A DNA stretch of 64,000 nucleotides from Candidatus Peregrinibacteria bacterium. Lineage in GTDB: Bacteria; Patescibacteriota; Gracilibacteria; UBA1369; 2-02-FULL-48-14. The stretch spans positions 168,185 through 232,184 of the forward strand of contig JABHVW010000004.1 in assembly GCA_018658105.1 (NCBI GenBank), in the 5' to 3' direction. Position 1 is the stretch's first letter. Every line of letters begins with the position of its first letter. Shown here piece after piece: positions 23,701 to 32,115 of the stretch. The notes below the pieces were generated by a model that was given only the letters and a program-made list of their open reading frames with translations, did not search any database and was not told the DNA's origin. The position numbers and the translations under genes were made by a program.

Positions 23701-23728
23701 ATTATATCACGAAGTCTCAATTTGTCAA
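23701..23728 (-). promoter_or_regulatory. Perfect consensus promoter of the 23019-23678 gene
   Basis: TTGACA (23723-23728) and TATAAT (23701-23706), with a 16-base spacer and TGA before the -10. The leader would be about 16 bases. Confidence 0.82.
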
Positions 23729-23729
23729 G

Positions 23730-24074
23730 CTATTGAACAGCCTTAACAATCTCAGCGAACACTTTAGGTTCATGAACTGCGATGTCAGCTAGTACCTTGC
23801 GGTCTAGAGCGATCTTTTTCTCATGCATTGCATGGATGAATCGGCTGTAAGAAATGCCATTTTCACGGCAAGCTGCATTCATACGAGCAATCCAAAGACG
23901 ACGAAAATCACGTTTTCGAGTTCTTCTATGCCTGTAAGCATGCATTCCAGCTTTAGCTACTGCGTTTTTCGCCTGTCTAAACAGGGTACTTCTTTGTCCA
24001 CGGTAACCTTTAGCCGCTTTTAGAATTTTATTGTGACGGCGCTTTTGCACCGTACCACGTTTTACACGTGCCAT
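23730..24074 (-). CDS. rplT: 50S ribosomal protein L20
   Basis: The 114-residue protein begins [20 protein letters not shown], with the L20 core [16 protein letters not shown] and [20 protein letters not shown]. It binds 23S rRNA and is needed for early 50S assembly. It is the last gene of the conserved infC-rpmI-rplT operon. In several bacteria L20 represses this operon by binding the leader mRNA; I could not see a clear mimic here. Confidence 0.97.
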   Translation of the reverse strand: MARVKRGTVQKRRHNKILKAAKGYRGQRSTLFRQAKNAVAKAGMHAYRHRRTRKRDFRRLWIARMNAACRENGISYSRFIHAMHEKKIALDRKVLADIAVHEPKVFAEIVKAVQ

Positions 24075-24137
24075 AATATTGGGGTTTAAATGCGATCTCG
24101 AGGCGGGCTAAAGCCAAGGATCTGCGTAATAAGTAAT

Positions 24138-24350
24138 TTAATTTGAAAGCATCGTTTTCAATGTTTTCGCTGCTTTTCCTTCTACAACTAGTAGTCTTCC
24201 ACCAAGATTTAACTGGCGGTCATTTTTTGGATGCAATCTATGTCGGCAACCTGCTTTTTGCATACGCACTTTACCGGTTCCGGTTAGACGTACACGCTTT
24301 TTAGCGCCTCCATGAGTTCGTTGTTTTCCTGTTTTTGCTTTTGCTGGCAT
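24138..24350 (-). CDS. rpmI: 50S ribosomal protein L35
   Basis: The 70-residue protein matches L35: MPAKAKTGKQRTHGGAKKRV, TGTGKVRMQKAGCRHRLHPK. It lies between infC and rplT, as in most bacteria. Its ATG overlaps the infC stop codon by one base (TAATG), so translation is coupled. Confidence 0.95.
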   Translation of the reverse strand: MPAKAKTGKQRTHGGAKKRVRLTGTGKVRMQKAGCRHRLHPKNDRQLNLGGRLLVVEGKAAKTLKTMLSN

Positions 24351-24865
24351 TATTTTAGGGGTGAAAGTATCATGAATAAATTGTATCCTTGTTTCTTTGG
24401 CTGCTGGTCACATTTTGCAACGTCCTCCAGAGCATCTCTTATAATTAACATTTTATCTCTTGCTAGTTCATATTGTGTAACCTCTCTGCCCCGGAAAATC
24501 AAGGCGACTTTTAGGGAGTTACCCTGGTCAAGGAACTTTCTCGCTCTCTTTATCTTTACATCTAGGTCATGTTGGCCAGTTCTCAGGCTCAAACGAATTC
24601 CTTTCACTTCATTCTTCTTTTGCTTCGATTTATGCTTTTGATCCTGCTTTTTCTGCCTGTAAAGGAACTTTCCAAAGTCCATCAGTCTGCAAACCGGTGG
24701 CTTTGCATTTGGAGATACCTCCACAAGGTCCAGTTCCCTTTCTTTTGCCATGCTCAGAGCCTTTTCAAGACCCATAATTCCACATTGTTCGTCATTTTCA
24801 TCCACCAGACGGATAGTCTGAGATTTAATGGCTCTATTTGTGCGGAATTTCTTAGCTATAACAAT
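24350..24865 (-). CDS. infC: Translation initiation factor IF-3 with a non-standard start codon
   Basis: The protein has both IF-3 domains joined by a Lys-rich linker (KKQDQKHKSKQKKNEVKGIR). In-frame codons upstream of the first GTG (24805) encode IAKKFRTNRAIKSQTIRLVD, the proper start of the IF-3 N-domain, and are preceded by a stop. There is no ATG, GTG or TTG in that stretch, so I place the start at ATT 24865, giving 171 residues (ATA 24859 is an alternative). infC is known to use AUU or similar codons to autoregulate, since IF-3 rejects such starts. A TTGACT-17-TAAAAT promoter lies upstream. Operon infC-rpmI-rplT. Confidence 0.9.
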   Translation of the reverse strand: MVIAKKFRTNRAIKSQTIRLVDENDEQCGIMGLEKALSMAKERELDLVEVSPNAKPPVCRLMDFGKFLYRQKKQDQKHKSKQKKNEVKGIRLSLRTGQHDLDVKIKRARKFLDQGNSLKVALIFRGREVTQYELARDKMLIIRDALEDVAKCDQQPKKQGYNLFMILSPLK

Positions 24866-24906
24866 AGATTTAGCAGTAAAAGTCTCTCAAGAGGGAGACA
24901 AAGCGA

Positions 24907-24935
24907 ATTTTAGGCCTTTTTCAGCTGAAAGTCAA
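24907..24935 (-). promoter_or_regulatory. Strong promoter of infC-rpmI-rplT
   Basis: TTGACT (24930-24935) and TAAAAT (24907-24912) have a 17-base spacer on the minus strand. Transcription would start near 24900, leaving about 35 bases before the proposed ATT start. Confidence 0.75.
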
Positions 24936-24937
24936 CA

Positions 24938-25081
24938 CTACTCGCTTAGTTCGACCTGAACGCTTGAATCTAATTCTTGCAGCCTCCCCTGAAGTATATC
25001 GCCATCCGAAAAGAGATATCCGGCTCCAAGTAAAGCAATAACGACAAAGGCCAAGCCAATTATATTTTTCTGATTATTCAT
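24938..25081 (-). CDS. Small single-helix membrane protein (47 residues)
   Basis: An ATG at 25081 opens a 47-codon frame ending in TAG at 24938. The peptide starts MNNQKNIIGLAFVVIALLGA, a clear N-terminal membrane helix, followed by a polar tail ending LDSSVQVELSE. It sits just upstream of the infC promoter. Its protein-like composition and clean frame support it, but I know no family for it. It could be a membrane anchor or a regulatory micropeptide. Confidence 0.5.
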   Translation of the reverse strand: MNNQKNIIGLAFVVIALLGAGYLFSDGDILQGRLQELDSSVQVELSE

Positions 25082-25177
25082 TACGTGGGATTAAAATGCC
25101 CAAAGTTTATACCAAAAAGGACGGTCTTTCTCAAGTTCACCACCTGCAAGCTCGTACTTCCCAAAACATCCTAAACA

Positions 25178-25206
25178 TTGCATAAACAGCAGTTTATCTC
25201 TAGAGT
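25178..25206 (+). promoter_or_regulatory. Predicted promoter of the MEP cluster
   Basis: TTGCAT (25178-25183), a 17-base spacer and TAGAGT (25201-25206). The -10 ends 9 bases before the ispG ATG, again predicting almost no leader. Confidence 0.5.
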
Positions 25207-25215
25207 AAGCCAGAT

Positions 25216-26292
25216 ATGAATATTCAACGAAGAAAAACTCGAACTTGCACCGTCGGCAATGTAAAAATTGGCTCAGATCATCCTGTGGCGATTCAAACCA
25301 TGACAATGGCTAAATCTGAAGATGCCAAAGCTGTCATAGCTGAAATCAAAACTATAGAAGACAGTGCTTGCGATATTATTCGCATAAGTATTCCAACTTT
25401 AGATGCAGCAAAAAACATTCCCGAAATAAAAGCATCAACAGAAATGCCAATTGTCGCAGATATCCACTTCGACCCTCGCCTCGCAATCGCAGCTCTCGAT
25501 TATGGCGCAGACAAGATTCGAATCAATCCAGGAAACTTTTACGATCGCAGTTATTTAGAAAAAGTAATTAAGCTCGCCAAAGAAAAGGGGGCAGCAATTC
25601 GTATTGGTGTGAATGCGGGTTCATTAGAAAAAGATTTATGGGAAAAACACGGAGCTCCAACAGCCGACGCGCTCGCTGAATCTGCGCTGCGTTGGGTGGA
25701 TTTTGTCGAAGCTCTCGATTTTAAAAATTTTGTCGTTTCAATAAAAAGCGAGCGCGTTCAAGTTATGATCGCGGCTTACAAAAAATTTGTAGAAGCAGAC
25801 AACGATGTGCCACTTCACCTCGGTGTGACTCATGCCGGGTCGCTCATTCCTGGGACTGTTAAAAATTCCATGGGTATCGGCGCATTATTAATGCAAGGAA
25901 TCGGCGACACAGTTCGCGCATCAATTACAGATAGCATCGAAAAAGAAGTCGAGGTTTGCAAAAACATTCTCAAAGCAATCGGCCTTTACGACAAAGAAGC
26001 AGACGTCATCGCCTGCCCAACTTGCGGGCGCCTAGAAGTCGATCTCGAAAAAATGCTCGCAGAAGTTGAAGCCGCACTAAAACCTATCAAAAGACCAATC
26101 CGAGTTGCAGTTATGGGCTGCGTTGTAAACGCAGTTGGAGAAGCAAAAGAGTCAGATTATGGAATCGCATCCGGGAAAAAGGCAGGTGCACTTTTTTATA
26201 AAGGCGAACTTTTCAAAGCAAACGTGCCAGAAGCAAATTTAGTAAATGAATTATTAGAACTCATCCAAGAAAAAGAACAAATCAAATTATGA
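25216..26292 (+). CDS. ispG: 4-hydroxy-3-methylbut-2-enyl diphosphate synthase (IspG/GcpE)
   Basis: The 358-residue protein is IspG: VGNVKIGSDHPVAIQTMTM at the start of the TIM barrel, VADIHFDPRLAI, KIRINPGN, and the [4Fe-4S] ligands CPTCGR and MGCVVN in the C-terminal domain. It converts MEcPP to HMBPP in the sixth step of the MEP isoprenoid pathway. It overlaps dxr by 4 bp, heading the cluster ispG-dxr-ispDF-ispE. dxs and ispH are not in the window. Confidence 0.96.
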   Translation: MNIQRRKTRTCTVGNVKIGSDHPVAIQTMTMAKSEDAKAVIAEIKTIEDSACDIIRISIPTLDAAKNIPEIKASTEMPIVADIHFDPRLAIAALDYGADKIRINPGNFYDRSYLEKVIKLAKEKGAAIRIGVNAGSLEKDLWEKHGAPTADALAESALRWVDFVEALDFKNFVVSIKSERVQVMIAAYKKFVEADNDVPLHLGVTHAGSLIPGTVKNSMGIGALLMQGIGDTVRASITDSIEKEVEVCKNILKAIGLYDKEADVIACPTCGRLEVDLEKMLAEVEAALKPIKRPIRVAVMGCVVNAVGEAKESDYGIASGKKAGALFYKGELFKANVPEANLVNELLELIQEKEQIKL

Positions 26293-27389
26293 AAACAGTA
26301 GCAATTTTCGGATCCACCGGATCTATCGGAAAACAAAGTTTAGAAGTGATTCGAGCTTTCCCAAATGATTTCAAAGTCATCGCATTAACAGCGCACAGCA
26401 GTGCAAAACTTCTCGATGCCCAATCAAAAGAATTCGGCGCAAAGTCAGCCCTTGGATTAAAAAACAAAGAAGAGTTAATCGCAAATGCAGACTATGTTAT
26501 TAACGGAGTACCTGGTTTCGATGGGCTCGGCATTTCAATTGCAGCTCTCAAAGCCGGCAAAATTTTGCTCAGTGCAAACAAGGAATCACTCGCAATTGCA
26601 GGTAAATGGCTCAAAGAAATTGCAAAAGAAAACGGTGCAAAAATCTACCCGCTCGACTCAGAAGCTTCAGCCATTTGGCAGCTAATGCACGAGCACGGCG
26701 AAGACATTCTTTCTTCGGTGACACTCACATGTAGTGGCGGCCCTTTCCTCGGAAAGACCACAGACGAGCTTGCAAATGTAACAATTCAGCAGGCCCTCGA
26801 TCACCCAACATGGCAAATGGGCCCAAAGGTTTCGCTCGACAGCGCAACGCTAATTAACAAAGTTCTTGAGGTTTGTGAGGTAAGCAAACTCTTTAACATT
26901 CCTTTTTCAAAAATACATATCAGCGTTCATCCGCAAAGTTTGGTGCACAGCATGGTCCACACAAAAACCGGCGGCACCAAAATGCACATCACTCAAAATG
27001 ACATGCGCCTCTTTATTTCATACGCGCTGCATTATCCAAATCAACCAGAACCGGCATGGCCAATTTTAAGAGCCAAACGCAGCGAGATGAATTTCCTTCA
27101 AGCCGACGAAGAAACTTTTCGATCCATAAAATGGCTTAAACAGCATGGCGGGAATCCAAACTTCCCCATCGTCTTAAATGCATTAAATGACATTGCAACA
27201 AGCAGATTTTTAAATGGTGACATGAAATTTTTAGAGATTTATGATTTTATAGAAGCAGGGTTTGAAAAATGGCTTTATGAAATGCCACCAAAAACTCTAG
27301 AAGAAATGATAGAATTTCACGAAAAAATAACAAATGAACATAGCAATACTGCTAGCCGCGGGAAAGTCCTCGCGAGCCAAGCAAAATAA
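26289..27389 (+). CDS. dxr: 1-deoxy-D-xylulose 5-phosphate reductoisomerase
   Basis: The 366-residue protein shows the NADPH site VAIFGSTGSIGKQSLEVIRA, SANKESLAIAG, the metal site PLDSEASAIWQ, CSGGPF, WQMGPKVSLDSATLINKVLE and ISVHPQSLVHSMV. It makes MEP from DXP. Both edges overlap neighbours: 4 bp with ispG and 56 bp with ispDF, so the operon is very compressed. Length is slightly below the usual 380-400 residues. Confidence 0.95.
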   Translation: MKTVAIFGSTGSIGKQSLEVIRAFPNDFKVIALTAHSSAKLLDAQSKEFGAKSALGLKNKEELIANADYVINGVPGFDGLGISIAALKAGKILLSANKESLAIAGKWLKEIAKENGAKIYPLDSEASAIWQLMHEHGEDILSSVTLTCSGGPFLGKTTDELANVTIQQALDHPTWQMGPKVSLDSATLINKVLEVCEVSKLFNIPFSKIHISVHPQSLVHSMVHTKTGGTKMHITQNDMRLFISYALHYPNQPEPAWPILRAKRSEMNFLQADEETFRSIKWLKQHGGNPNFPIVLNALNDIATSRFLNGDMKFLEIYDFIEAGFEKWLYEMPPKTLEEMIEFHEKITNEHSNTASRGKVLASQAK

Positions 27390-28377
27390 AATTCGGGCAG
27401 ACATTCACGGTGTAGAGCTTTGGACTCTCGCCTACGATACGTTCCGCACACACAAAGACATAGACAAAATGATTCTAGTTGTGCCGAAAAATATGGAGGA
27501 TTTCTTCATGGAAAATGCGCCAGATGCACAAATAATTGTCGGCGGAGAAAGTCGAATGCAATCTTTCAAAAATGGTGTTGCAGCAATTGACTTCAGTAGT
27601 GACGATATAATTATCGACCATAACGCAGCAAATCCAAATGTAACTAGCGGCGAAATTACCAAGGTGATAATCGCGGCCAAAGAACATGGCGGTGCGGCCG
27701 TTTACCACAGCGTTGTAGACACAGTAATCAACCTTGATGGCGAAGTATTAGATCGCGACAAACTCAAATTAATGCAAACACCACAGGCGATTCGTGGAGA
27801 TATTTTAAAGGATGTGACCCTTCATAACGAAACAGATTTAAGCTCTGCAATTTTCAAAAAATATACTTTGCATCTGCTTGAAGCCCACCCCGCAAATAAA
27901 AAAGTCACTTACGCAGAAGACATCGAGCAGCTAAGAAGTCGAGCATTTATTGGTGAAGATTCACACAGATTTTCTGATACTGGCAAATTGACCCTTGGTG
28001 GTTTAACAGTAGAAGACTGCCCCGCGATGGAGGCAAACTCAGATGGAGATGTAATTTTGCATGCAATTGGAAGGGCCCTCGCACAAGAGCAAGATAAAAG
28101 TTTTTCACGTATTGCAGACGAGCTTTGTCAGGCTGGTGAAAAAGACAGCAGAAAGTACTTAGAAGGGCTTTTAAAAGATTCGAAAATAAATCGTATCTCT
28201 TTGCAAATCGAAGGGTTAAAACCCCGCATCGATTCATTGCCGCTTCGTGAGTCACTTTCTGAAATATTAAATATCGATTCAGGAAAAATCCAAATTTCAG
28301 CAATGACTGGCGAAGGCCTCAGTCCCTTCGGCCGAGGTGAAGGCCTCCGTTGCACCTGTATTCTTCAGTGTTTCTAA
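27334..28377 (+). CDS. ispDF: Bifunctional IspD-IspF fusion, divergent in both halves
   Basis: The 347-residue protein joins an IspD cytidylyltransferase domain (about 1-200) to an IspF MEcPP synthase domain (about 205-347). IspD features: LLAAGKSSRAKQNKIRADIH, DTVINLDGEVL and LKLMQTPQAIR. The usual HDAARP loop reads HNAANP, replacing two substrate-binding residues. IspF features: GEDSHRF (metal Asp and His), NSDGDVILHAI (the usual HSDGDV His is Asn), and FGRGEG. The GDIG-FPDTD segment is not preserved. Fusion is known in some bacteria; these substitutions are unusual. It overlaps dxr by 56 bp and ispE by one base (TAATG). Confidence 0.87.
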   Translation: MNIAILLAAGKSSRAKQNKIRADIHGVELWTLAYDTFRTHKDIDKMILVVPKNMEDFFMENAPDAQIIVGGESRMQSFKNGVAAIDFSSDDIIIDHNAANPNVTSGEITKVIIAAKEHGGAAVYHSVVDTVINLDGEVLDRDKLKLMQTPQAIRGDILKDVTLHNETDLSSAIFKKYTLHLLEAHPANKKVTYAEDIEQLRSRAFIGEDSHRFSDTGKLTLGGLTVEDCPAMEANSDGDVILHAIGRALAQEQDKSFSRIADELCQAGEKDSRKYLEGLLKDSKINRISLQIEGLKPRIDSLPLRESLSEILNIDSGKIQISAMTGEGLSPFGRGEGLRCTCILQCF

Positions 28378-29147
28378 TGAATAAACAAACACTTATTGCC
28401 TGCCCCGCCAAAGTAAATCTTTTTCTCAAAATTCTAGAGAAAGATTCTTCCGGTTATCACAAAATCGAAACAATCATGGCTCGCTGCACAGCTATGCAAG
28501 ATTTTTTACAAGTTGAGCCAGCGCCAGAATTTTCATTTGAATGCACCGATTTCCCAGGTGAGTCAAACCTCGTGGTTAAAGCAATCAGGCTTTTAGAAAA
28601 GGAATGTGGCCGCCGCTTTAACTACAAAATAAAACTCGAAAAACACATCCCAGCCCAGTCTGGTCTCGGCGGCGCTAGCAGCAACGCGGCGGCCATAATG
28701 CTCTATTTAAATGAAACCGAATCACTTGGCATGAGCTCAGAAAAGCTAATGAAACTCGCTGCAACAATCGGCATGGACATTCCATTTTTCCTTTCAGGAG
28801 TACAGCTCGCACTTGCAAGTAATTACGGCGAAAAAATTAAGCCATTAAAAAATCTTCCAGATGAGATTAATATTAATATTCAATCCGGTGAAGAAATTTC
28901 AACTCAAGCAGCCTATGAAAAGTGGGACAAAAGTGACCTAAAATCCACGGCAGATATTTCGCAAATATTGGACGGCATCGAAACCCAAAATACAAGAAAA
29001 ATTCTAGAATATCTCCACAACGATTTTCAGTTAATCACTCCTTCTTTTTCTTCTTCATCGCAAACTCGTCACGTTTTAAGTGGCTCAGGTGGTGCAGTCG
29101 CTGTTTTTGATGTGAGTAATAAGTCGCAACCAAAAATATCAAAATAA
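28377..29147 (+). CDS. ispE: 4-diphosphocytidyl-2-C-methyl-D-erythritol kinase
   Basis: The 256-residue protein is a GHMP kinase: ACPAKVNLFLKILEKDSSGYHKIETI at the substrate side (positions 8-33), the ATP loop KHIPAQSGLGGASSNAAAIM, DIPFFLSG, and the C-terminal LSGSGGAVAVFD. It phosphorylates CDP-ME in the MEP pathway. The start is the ATG at 28377, overlapping the ispDF stop; an upstream in-frame start at 28350 is not needed. Its last 113 bp overlap the convergent rel gene. Confidence 0.93.
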   Translation: MNKQTLIACPAKVNLFLKILEKDSSGYHKIETIMARCTAMQDFLQVEPAPEFSFECTDFPGESNLVVKAIRLLEKECGRRFNYKIKLEKHIPAQSGLGGASSNAAAIMLYLNETESLGMSSEKLMKLAATIGMDIPFFLSGVQLALASNYGEKIKPLKNLPDEININIQSGEEISTQAAYEKWDKSDLKSTADISQILDGIETQNTRKILEYLHNDFQLITPSFSSSSQTRHVLSGSGGAVAVFDVSNKSQPKISK

Positions 29148-31470
29148 TACTTGAAACCACAACTATCAGAGGCATATATAAATTCAATTCAAATGCCCTA
29201 TAGTAAATAAACACCGAGGTGATAGAAAAAATACTAAGGCCAAAAGACACTGGCCAAAAATATTTTGTCTCTTCAAAGTGCGGAAATGTTTTATTACCCA
29301 TAGATTTCAGCCACGCAAATAATGCAAACAATGTGAACAGGCCGCTCAGCACAATTATGTCTGCAAGAAACATATTATCGAAAGCCGGCCCATCATGATA
29401 AGTCTTCAAAAGGAAGTATTGAACCACGAAATAAATCGCAGTTAACATCGATACTAGAAAAAATCCAACCTGATATTTACGGAATATTCTCTGAACTCTA
29501 ATAATATCTGGGATCTTTTCCACACGATCAAAAAGTGCAATTAGCTGCTCATGATTATCGATAGCAATATCTACAATATCTCGACTAATTACACGTTTCC
29601 CACCATTTTTTTCTTTTCTATCAAAAACAAAACCACGAATATGCATAATCGGAATTTTGAGCTCATAAAAAGGCTGCAGTAACTCCGGAAAGATCCCCTC
29701 CCTATCATATGCGTCAATGATTATTTTAATTTTATATTTAAAGGGGTCATTCGTTTGGTTTATGCCGAAATATGCACGAAGAGAATAAAATGCCTCATAA
29801 AGTCTATTCGTTATTCCAATATTTAAATTTGGGTACATAATTTTATAAACATCATTCGATTCGAAAGTCCCCTCTCCAATTCCTATTAAAAGCTCTGCAA
29901 AATCACCACTACCAAAATGTTCCATGGCTTTAAACATTTTCTTTTTCGAGATCTGATAAACAGAACCCAAATTTTCATGATTCAATTCTTGTTGCAAAAG
30001 TTGACTACCAATTTTAATTCTTTCTTCTTCACTTTGCCGTTTAAAAAAATCGCTTATCGCCTCACGAGCAAGTGTAGTTTTAACATGATCAAGCCACCAT
30101 CTTTCAGGCCCATTATTTACTTTGCGCCCATAAATAATTTCAATTCTATCTCCACTTTGCAGCTGACCAATTAAAGAATAATTTTTATTATTAACGATGG
30201 CTCTAAACACTTTTGTATTCGTTTCAAGTCCAACCGCATAAACATAATCTAAACATGTCGCCCCCTCTGGCAGATCAATAATTTCACCAGTCGGCGAAAA
30301 CACAAAAATCCTACTTTGCAAAAGATCCTCCTGCAAACTCCTAAAGAAATTCTCGGAATTTTTATATTGATTAATCCTAGCAAAGTTTTCAGTAATTAAA
30401 TTTTGTGTCCCCGACTTATAATAAATATGCGCAGCCGCACCAAGCTCTGCATGTTTATGCATATCTTCAGTGCGAATCTGCACCTCAGTCAATTTCCCCT
30501 GCATTCCAATCACCGTGGTATGCAAAGACTGATATCCATTCGTTTTCGGCAAAGAAATATAATCCTTAAAACGCATCGGCTTTGGCTTAAAATTCTCATG
30601 GATAACCCCAAGCGCTCTATAGCAATCCTCCTTGTTATTCGTAATTATACGGAGTGCAAAATAGTCATAAATATCTTGCAGGATTTTTTTATCACGAATT
30701 GTTTTTTGATAAATCGAATACAGATGTTTCGGCCTACCCTCAACCTTTGCATCAATATTTTCCTTGCTCAAAAATCGATTAAAAACTCTCACAGATTCTT
30801 TAATATAGTTTGTACGTTCTTTCTCGTAGTCATGCACAAAGGCCTGAATTCGCGCATGCTCATAAGGTTGTAAATACATAAAACAATAATCTTCCAGCTC
30901 TCGCATTAGCTGGTATATTCCAAATAAATTAGCAAGCGGCGCATAAATTTCCATAGTTTCCTTCGCAATCCTTTGCTGTTTTTCCGGGCGCAAATACTGC
31001 AAAGTTTTCATGTTGTGTAAGCGATCAGCCAACTTAATAATTACAACACGCGGGTCTTTAGCAGTTTCCAAAAACATTTTACGAAGAGATTGCACCTGCC
31101 TCTCACCCATCGAATGTTTGTAATAAACTTTGGATAGCTTTGTAAGCGCAAAAACAAGTTTAGAAACATGTTTGCCAAAACGTTTTTCTAAATCAGATAT
31201 TGAATATTTCGTATCTTCAGGAACGTCATGTAAAAGCCCAGCAACAATAGTTTCTTCATCAACCCCCAGCTTAGCCAAAATTTTTGCAGTCTCAACGGGA
31301 TGACAAATGTATGCAATTCCAGACATTCTAAACTGGCCCTCATGAGCATCTCTTGCAAATCTATAAGCACGCCCCACCCGATCTATATTTATTTTGGGGT
31401 TCGCCTTTTCAATAATGTCGACAAGTTCCTCGAATATTTTATCTTCGAGAGCAGTTTTTTCGTTTGCCAT
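29035..31470 (-). CDS. rel: RelA/SpoT-type (p)ppGpp synthetase/hydrolase with C-terminal membrane domain
   Basis: The 811-residue protein contains an HD hydrolase domain (AYICHPVETA, LLHDVPEDT, KLADRLHNMKT), a synthetase domain (GRPKHLYSIYQKT, LPKTNGYQSLHTTV, EVQIRTEDMHKHAELGAAAH), a TGS domain (IFVFSPTGEIIDLPEGATCL) and an ACT-like region (about 575-655, DAYDREGIFPELLQ). Both catalytic sites look intact. After the ACT region come four predicted membrane helices (about 667-688, 701-721, 738-757, 764-785) and a Lys-rich end. A membrane tail is not part of standard Rel. The 3' end overlaps ispE by 113 bp. Confidence 0.93.
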   Translation of the reverse strand: MANEKTALEDKIFEELVDIIEKANPKINIDRVGRAYRFARDAHEGQFRMSGIAYICHPVETAKILAKLGVDEETIVAGLLHDVPEDTKYSISDLEKRFGKHVSKLVFALTKLSKVYYKHSMGERQVQSLRKMFLETAKDPRVVIIKLADRLHNMKTLQYLRPEKQQRIAKETMEIYAPLANLFGIYQLMRELEDYCFMYLQPYEHARIQAFVHDYEKERTNYIKESVRVFNRFLSKENIDAKVEGRPKHLYSIYQKTIRDKKILQDIYDYFALRIITNNKEDCYRALGVIHENFKPKPMRFKDYISLPKTNGYQSLHTTVIGMQGKLTEVQIRTEDMHKHAELGAAAHIYYKSGTQNLITENFARINQYKNSENFFRSLQEDLLQSRIFVFSPTGEIIDLPEGATCLDYVYAVGLETNTKVFRAIVNNKNYSLIGQLQSGDRIEIIYGRKVNNGPERWWLDHVKTTLAREAISDFFKRQSEEERIKIGSQLLQQELNHENLGSVYQISKKKMFKAMEHFGSGDFAELLIGIGEGTFESNDVYKIMYPNLNIGITNRLYEAFYSLRAYFGINQTNDPFKYKIKIIIDAYDREGIFPELLQPFYELKIPIMHIRGFVFDRKEKNGGKRVISRDIVDIAIDNHEQLIALFDRVEKIPDIIRVQRIFRKYQVGFFLVSMLTAIYFVVQYFLLKTYHDGPAFDNMFLADIIVLSGLFTLFALFAWLKSMGNKTFPHFEETKYFWPVSFGLSIFSITSVFIYYRAFELNLYMPLIVVVSSIILIFLVATYYSHQKQRLHHLSHLKRDEFAMKKKKKE

Positions 31471-31477
31471 AGTGGCA

Positions 31478-31506
31478 AGTGTAGCATCACTAGTTTAAGA
31501 CAGCAA
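31478..31506 (-). promoter_or_regulatory. Predicted promoter of rel
   Basis: TTGCTG (31501-31506) and TACACT (31478-31483), with a 17-base spacer and TGC before the -10, lie inside the end of recR. The -10 ends 7 bases before the rel ATG, predicting a leaderless mRNA. Confidence 0.55.
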
Positions 31507-32106
31507 TTGTCTTCCCTGCATGGCGCGAATTAATGTTGCATCATCGCTATATTCCAAGTTTCCACCAGATGGAATGCCTCTTGCAATTCGCGTTACTTGC
31601 AAAGCTTGAAACGTCGACAGCTTTTTATGTAAGAAAAGTGCAGTAGTGTCACCTTCGAGGTCCGGATTCAAAGCCAAGATCACTTCTTTAATTGGATTCT
31701 CTTCATTTGTAACCCTCGAAAATAGTTCAGCCATTCTCAGTTCCTCAGGCCCAATACCGTTCAATGGCGAAATCTTTCCCTGCAAAATATGATAAAGCCC
31801 TTTGTATTCTCCAGTTCTTTCAATCGCAATTAAATCCAAGGTGCTTTCTACCACACAAAGTTTTGATCGATCACGCAAAACATTCTCACAAATTTTACAA
31901 ACTTCCTGGCTCGACAAACAAAAGCATTCTTTGCATCTCACCACTCCATTCCTCACATTCGAAATCGCATCGCCAAGACTCATCAAATGCCCATCCGCTT
32001 GTTTTAACAGATGAAAGGTCAAACGTTGCGCACTCTTAGGACCAACCCCGGGCAAACGCCCCAGCTCTTCCATTACTTTGATTATTGATTCAGGCAAAAA
32101 TTCCAT
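31495..32106 (-). CDS. recR: Recombination mediator RecR
   Basis: The 203-residue protein has the helix-hairpin-helix LGRLPGVGPKSAQRLTFHLL, a Cys4 zinc site (CKECFCLSSQEVCKIC), and a Toprim domain (LCVVESTLDLIAIERTGEYK, ALNPDLEGD). RecR works with RecO/RecF to load RecA on gapped DNA. The start is the ATG at 32106; an upstream TTG at 32112 would add two residues. It starts 10 bases after carB. Confidence 0.95.
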   Translation of the reverse strand: MEFLPESIIKVMEELGRLPGVGPKSAQRLTFHLLKQADGHLMSLGDAISNVRNGVVRCKECFCLSSQEVCKICENVLRDRSKLCVVESTLDLIAIERTGEYKGLYHILQGKISPLNGIGPEELRMAELFSRVTNEENPIKEVILALNPDLEGDTTALFLHKKLSTFQALQVTRIARGIPSGGNLEYSDDATLIRAMQGRQLLS

Positions 32107-32115
32107 GGGCAAAAA

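Noticed and set aside
29035..29147. Frameshift explaining the ispE/rel overlap
   Set aside because: Both proteins keep sensible C-termini through the overlap (GHMP kinase GSGG motif; basic tail after the Rel membrane helices), so a true overlap is simpler.
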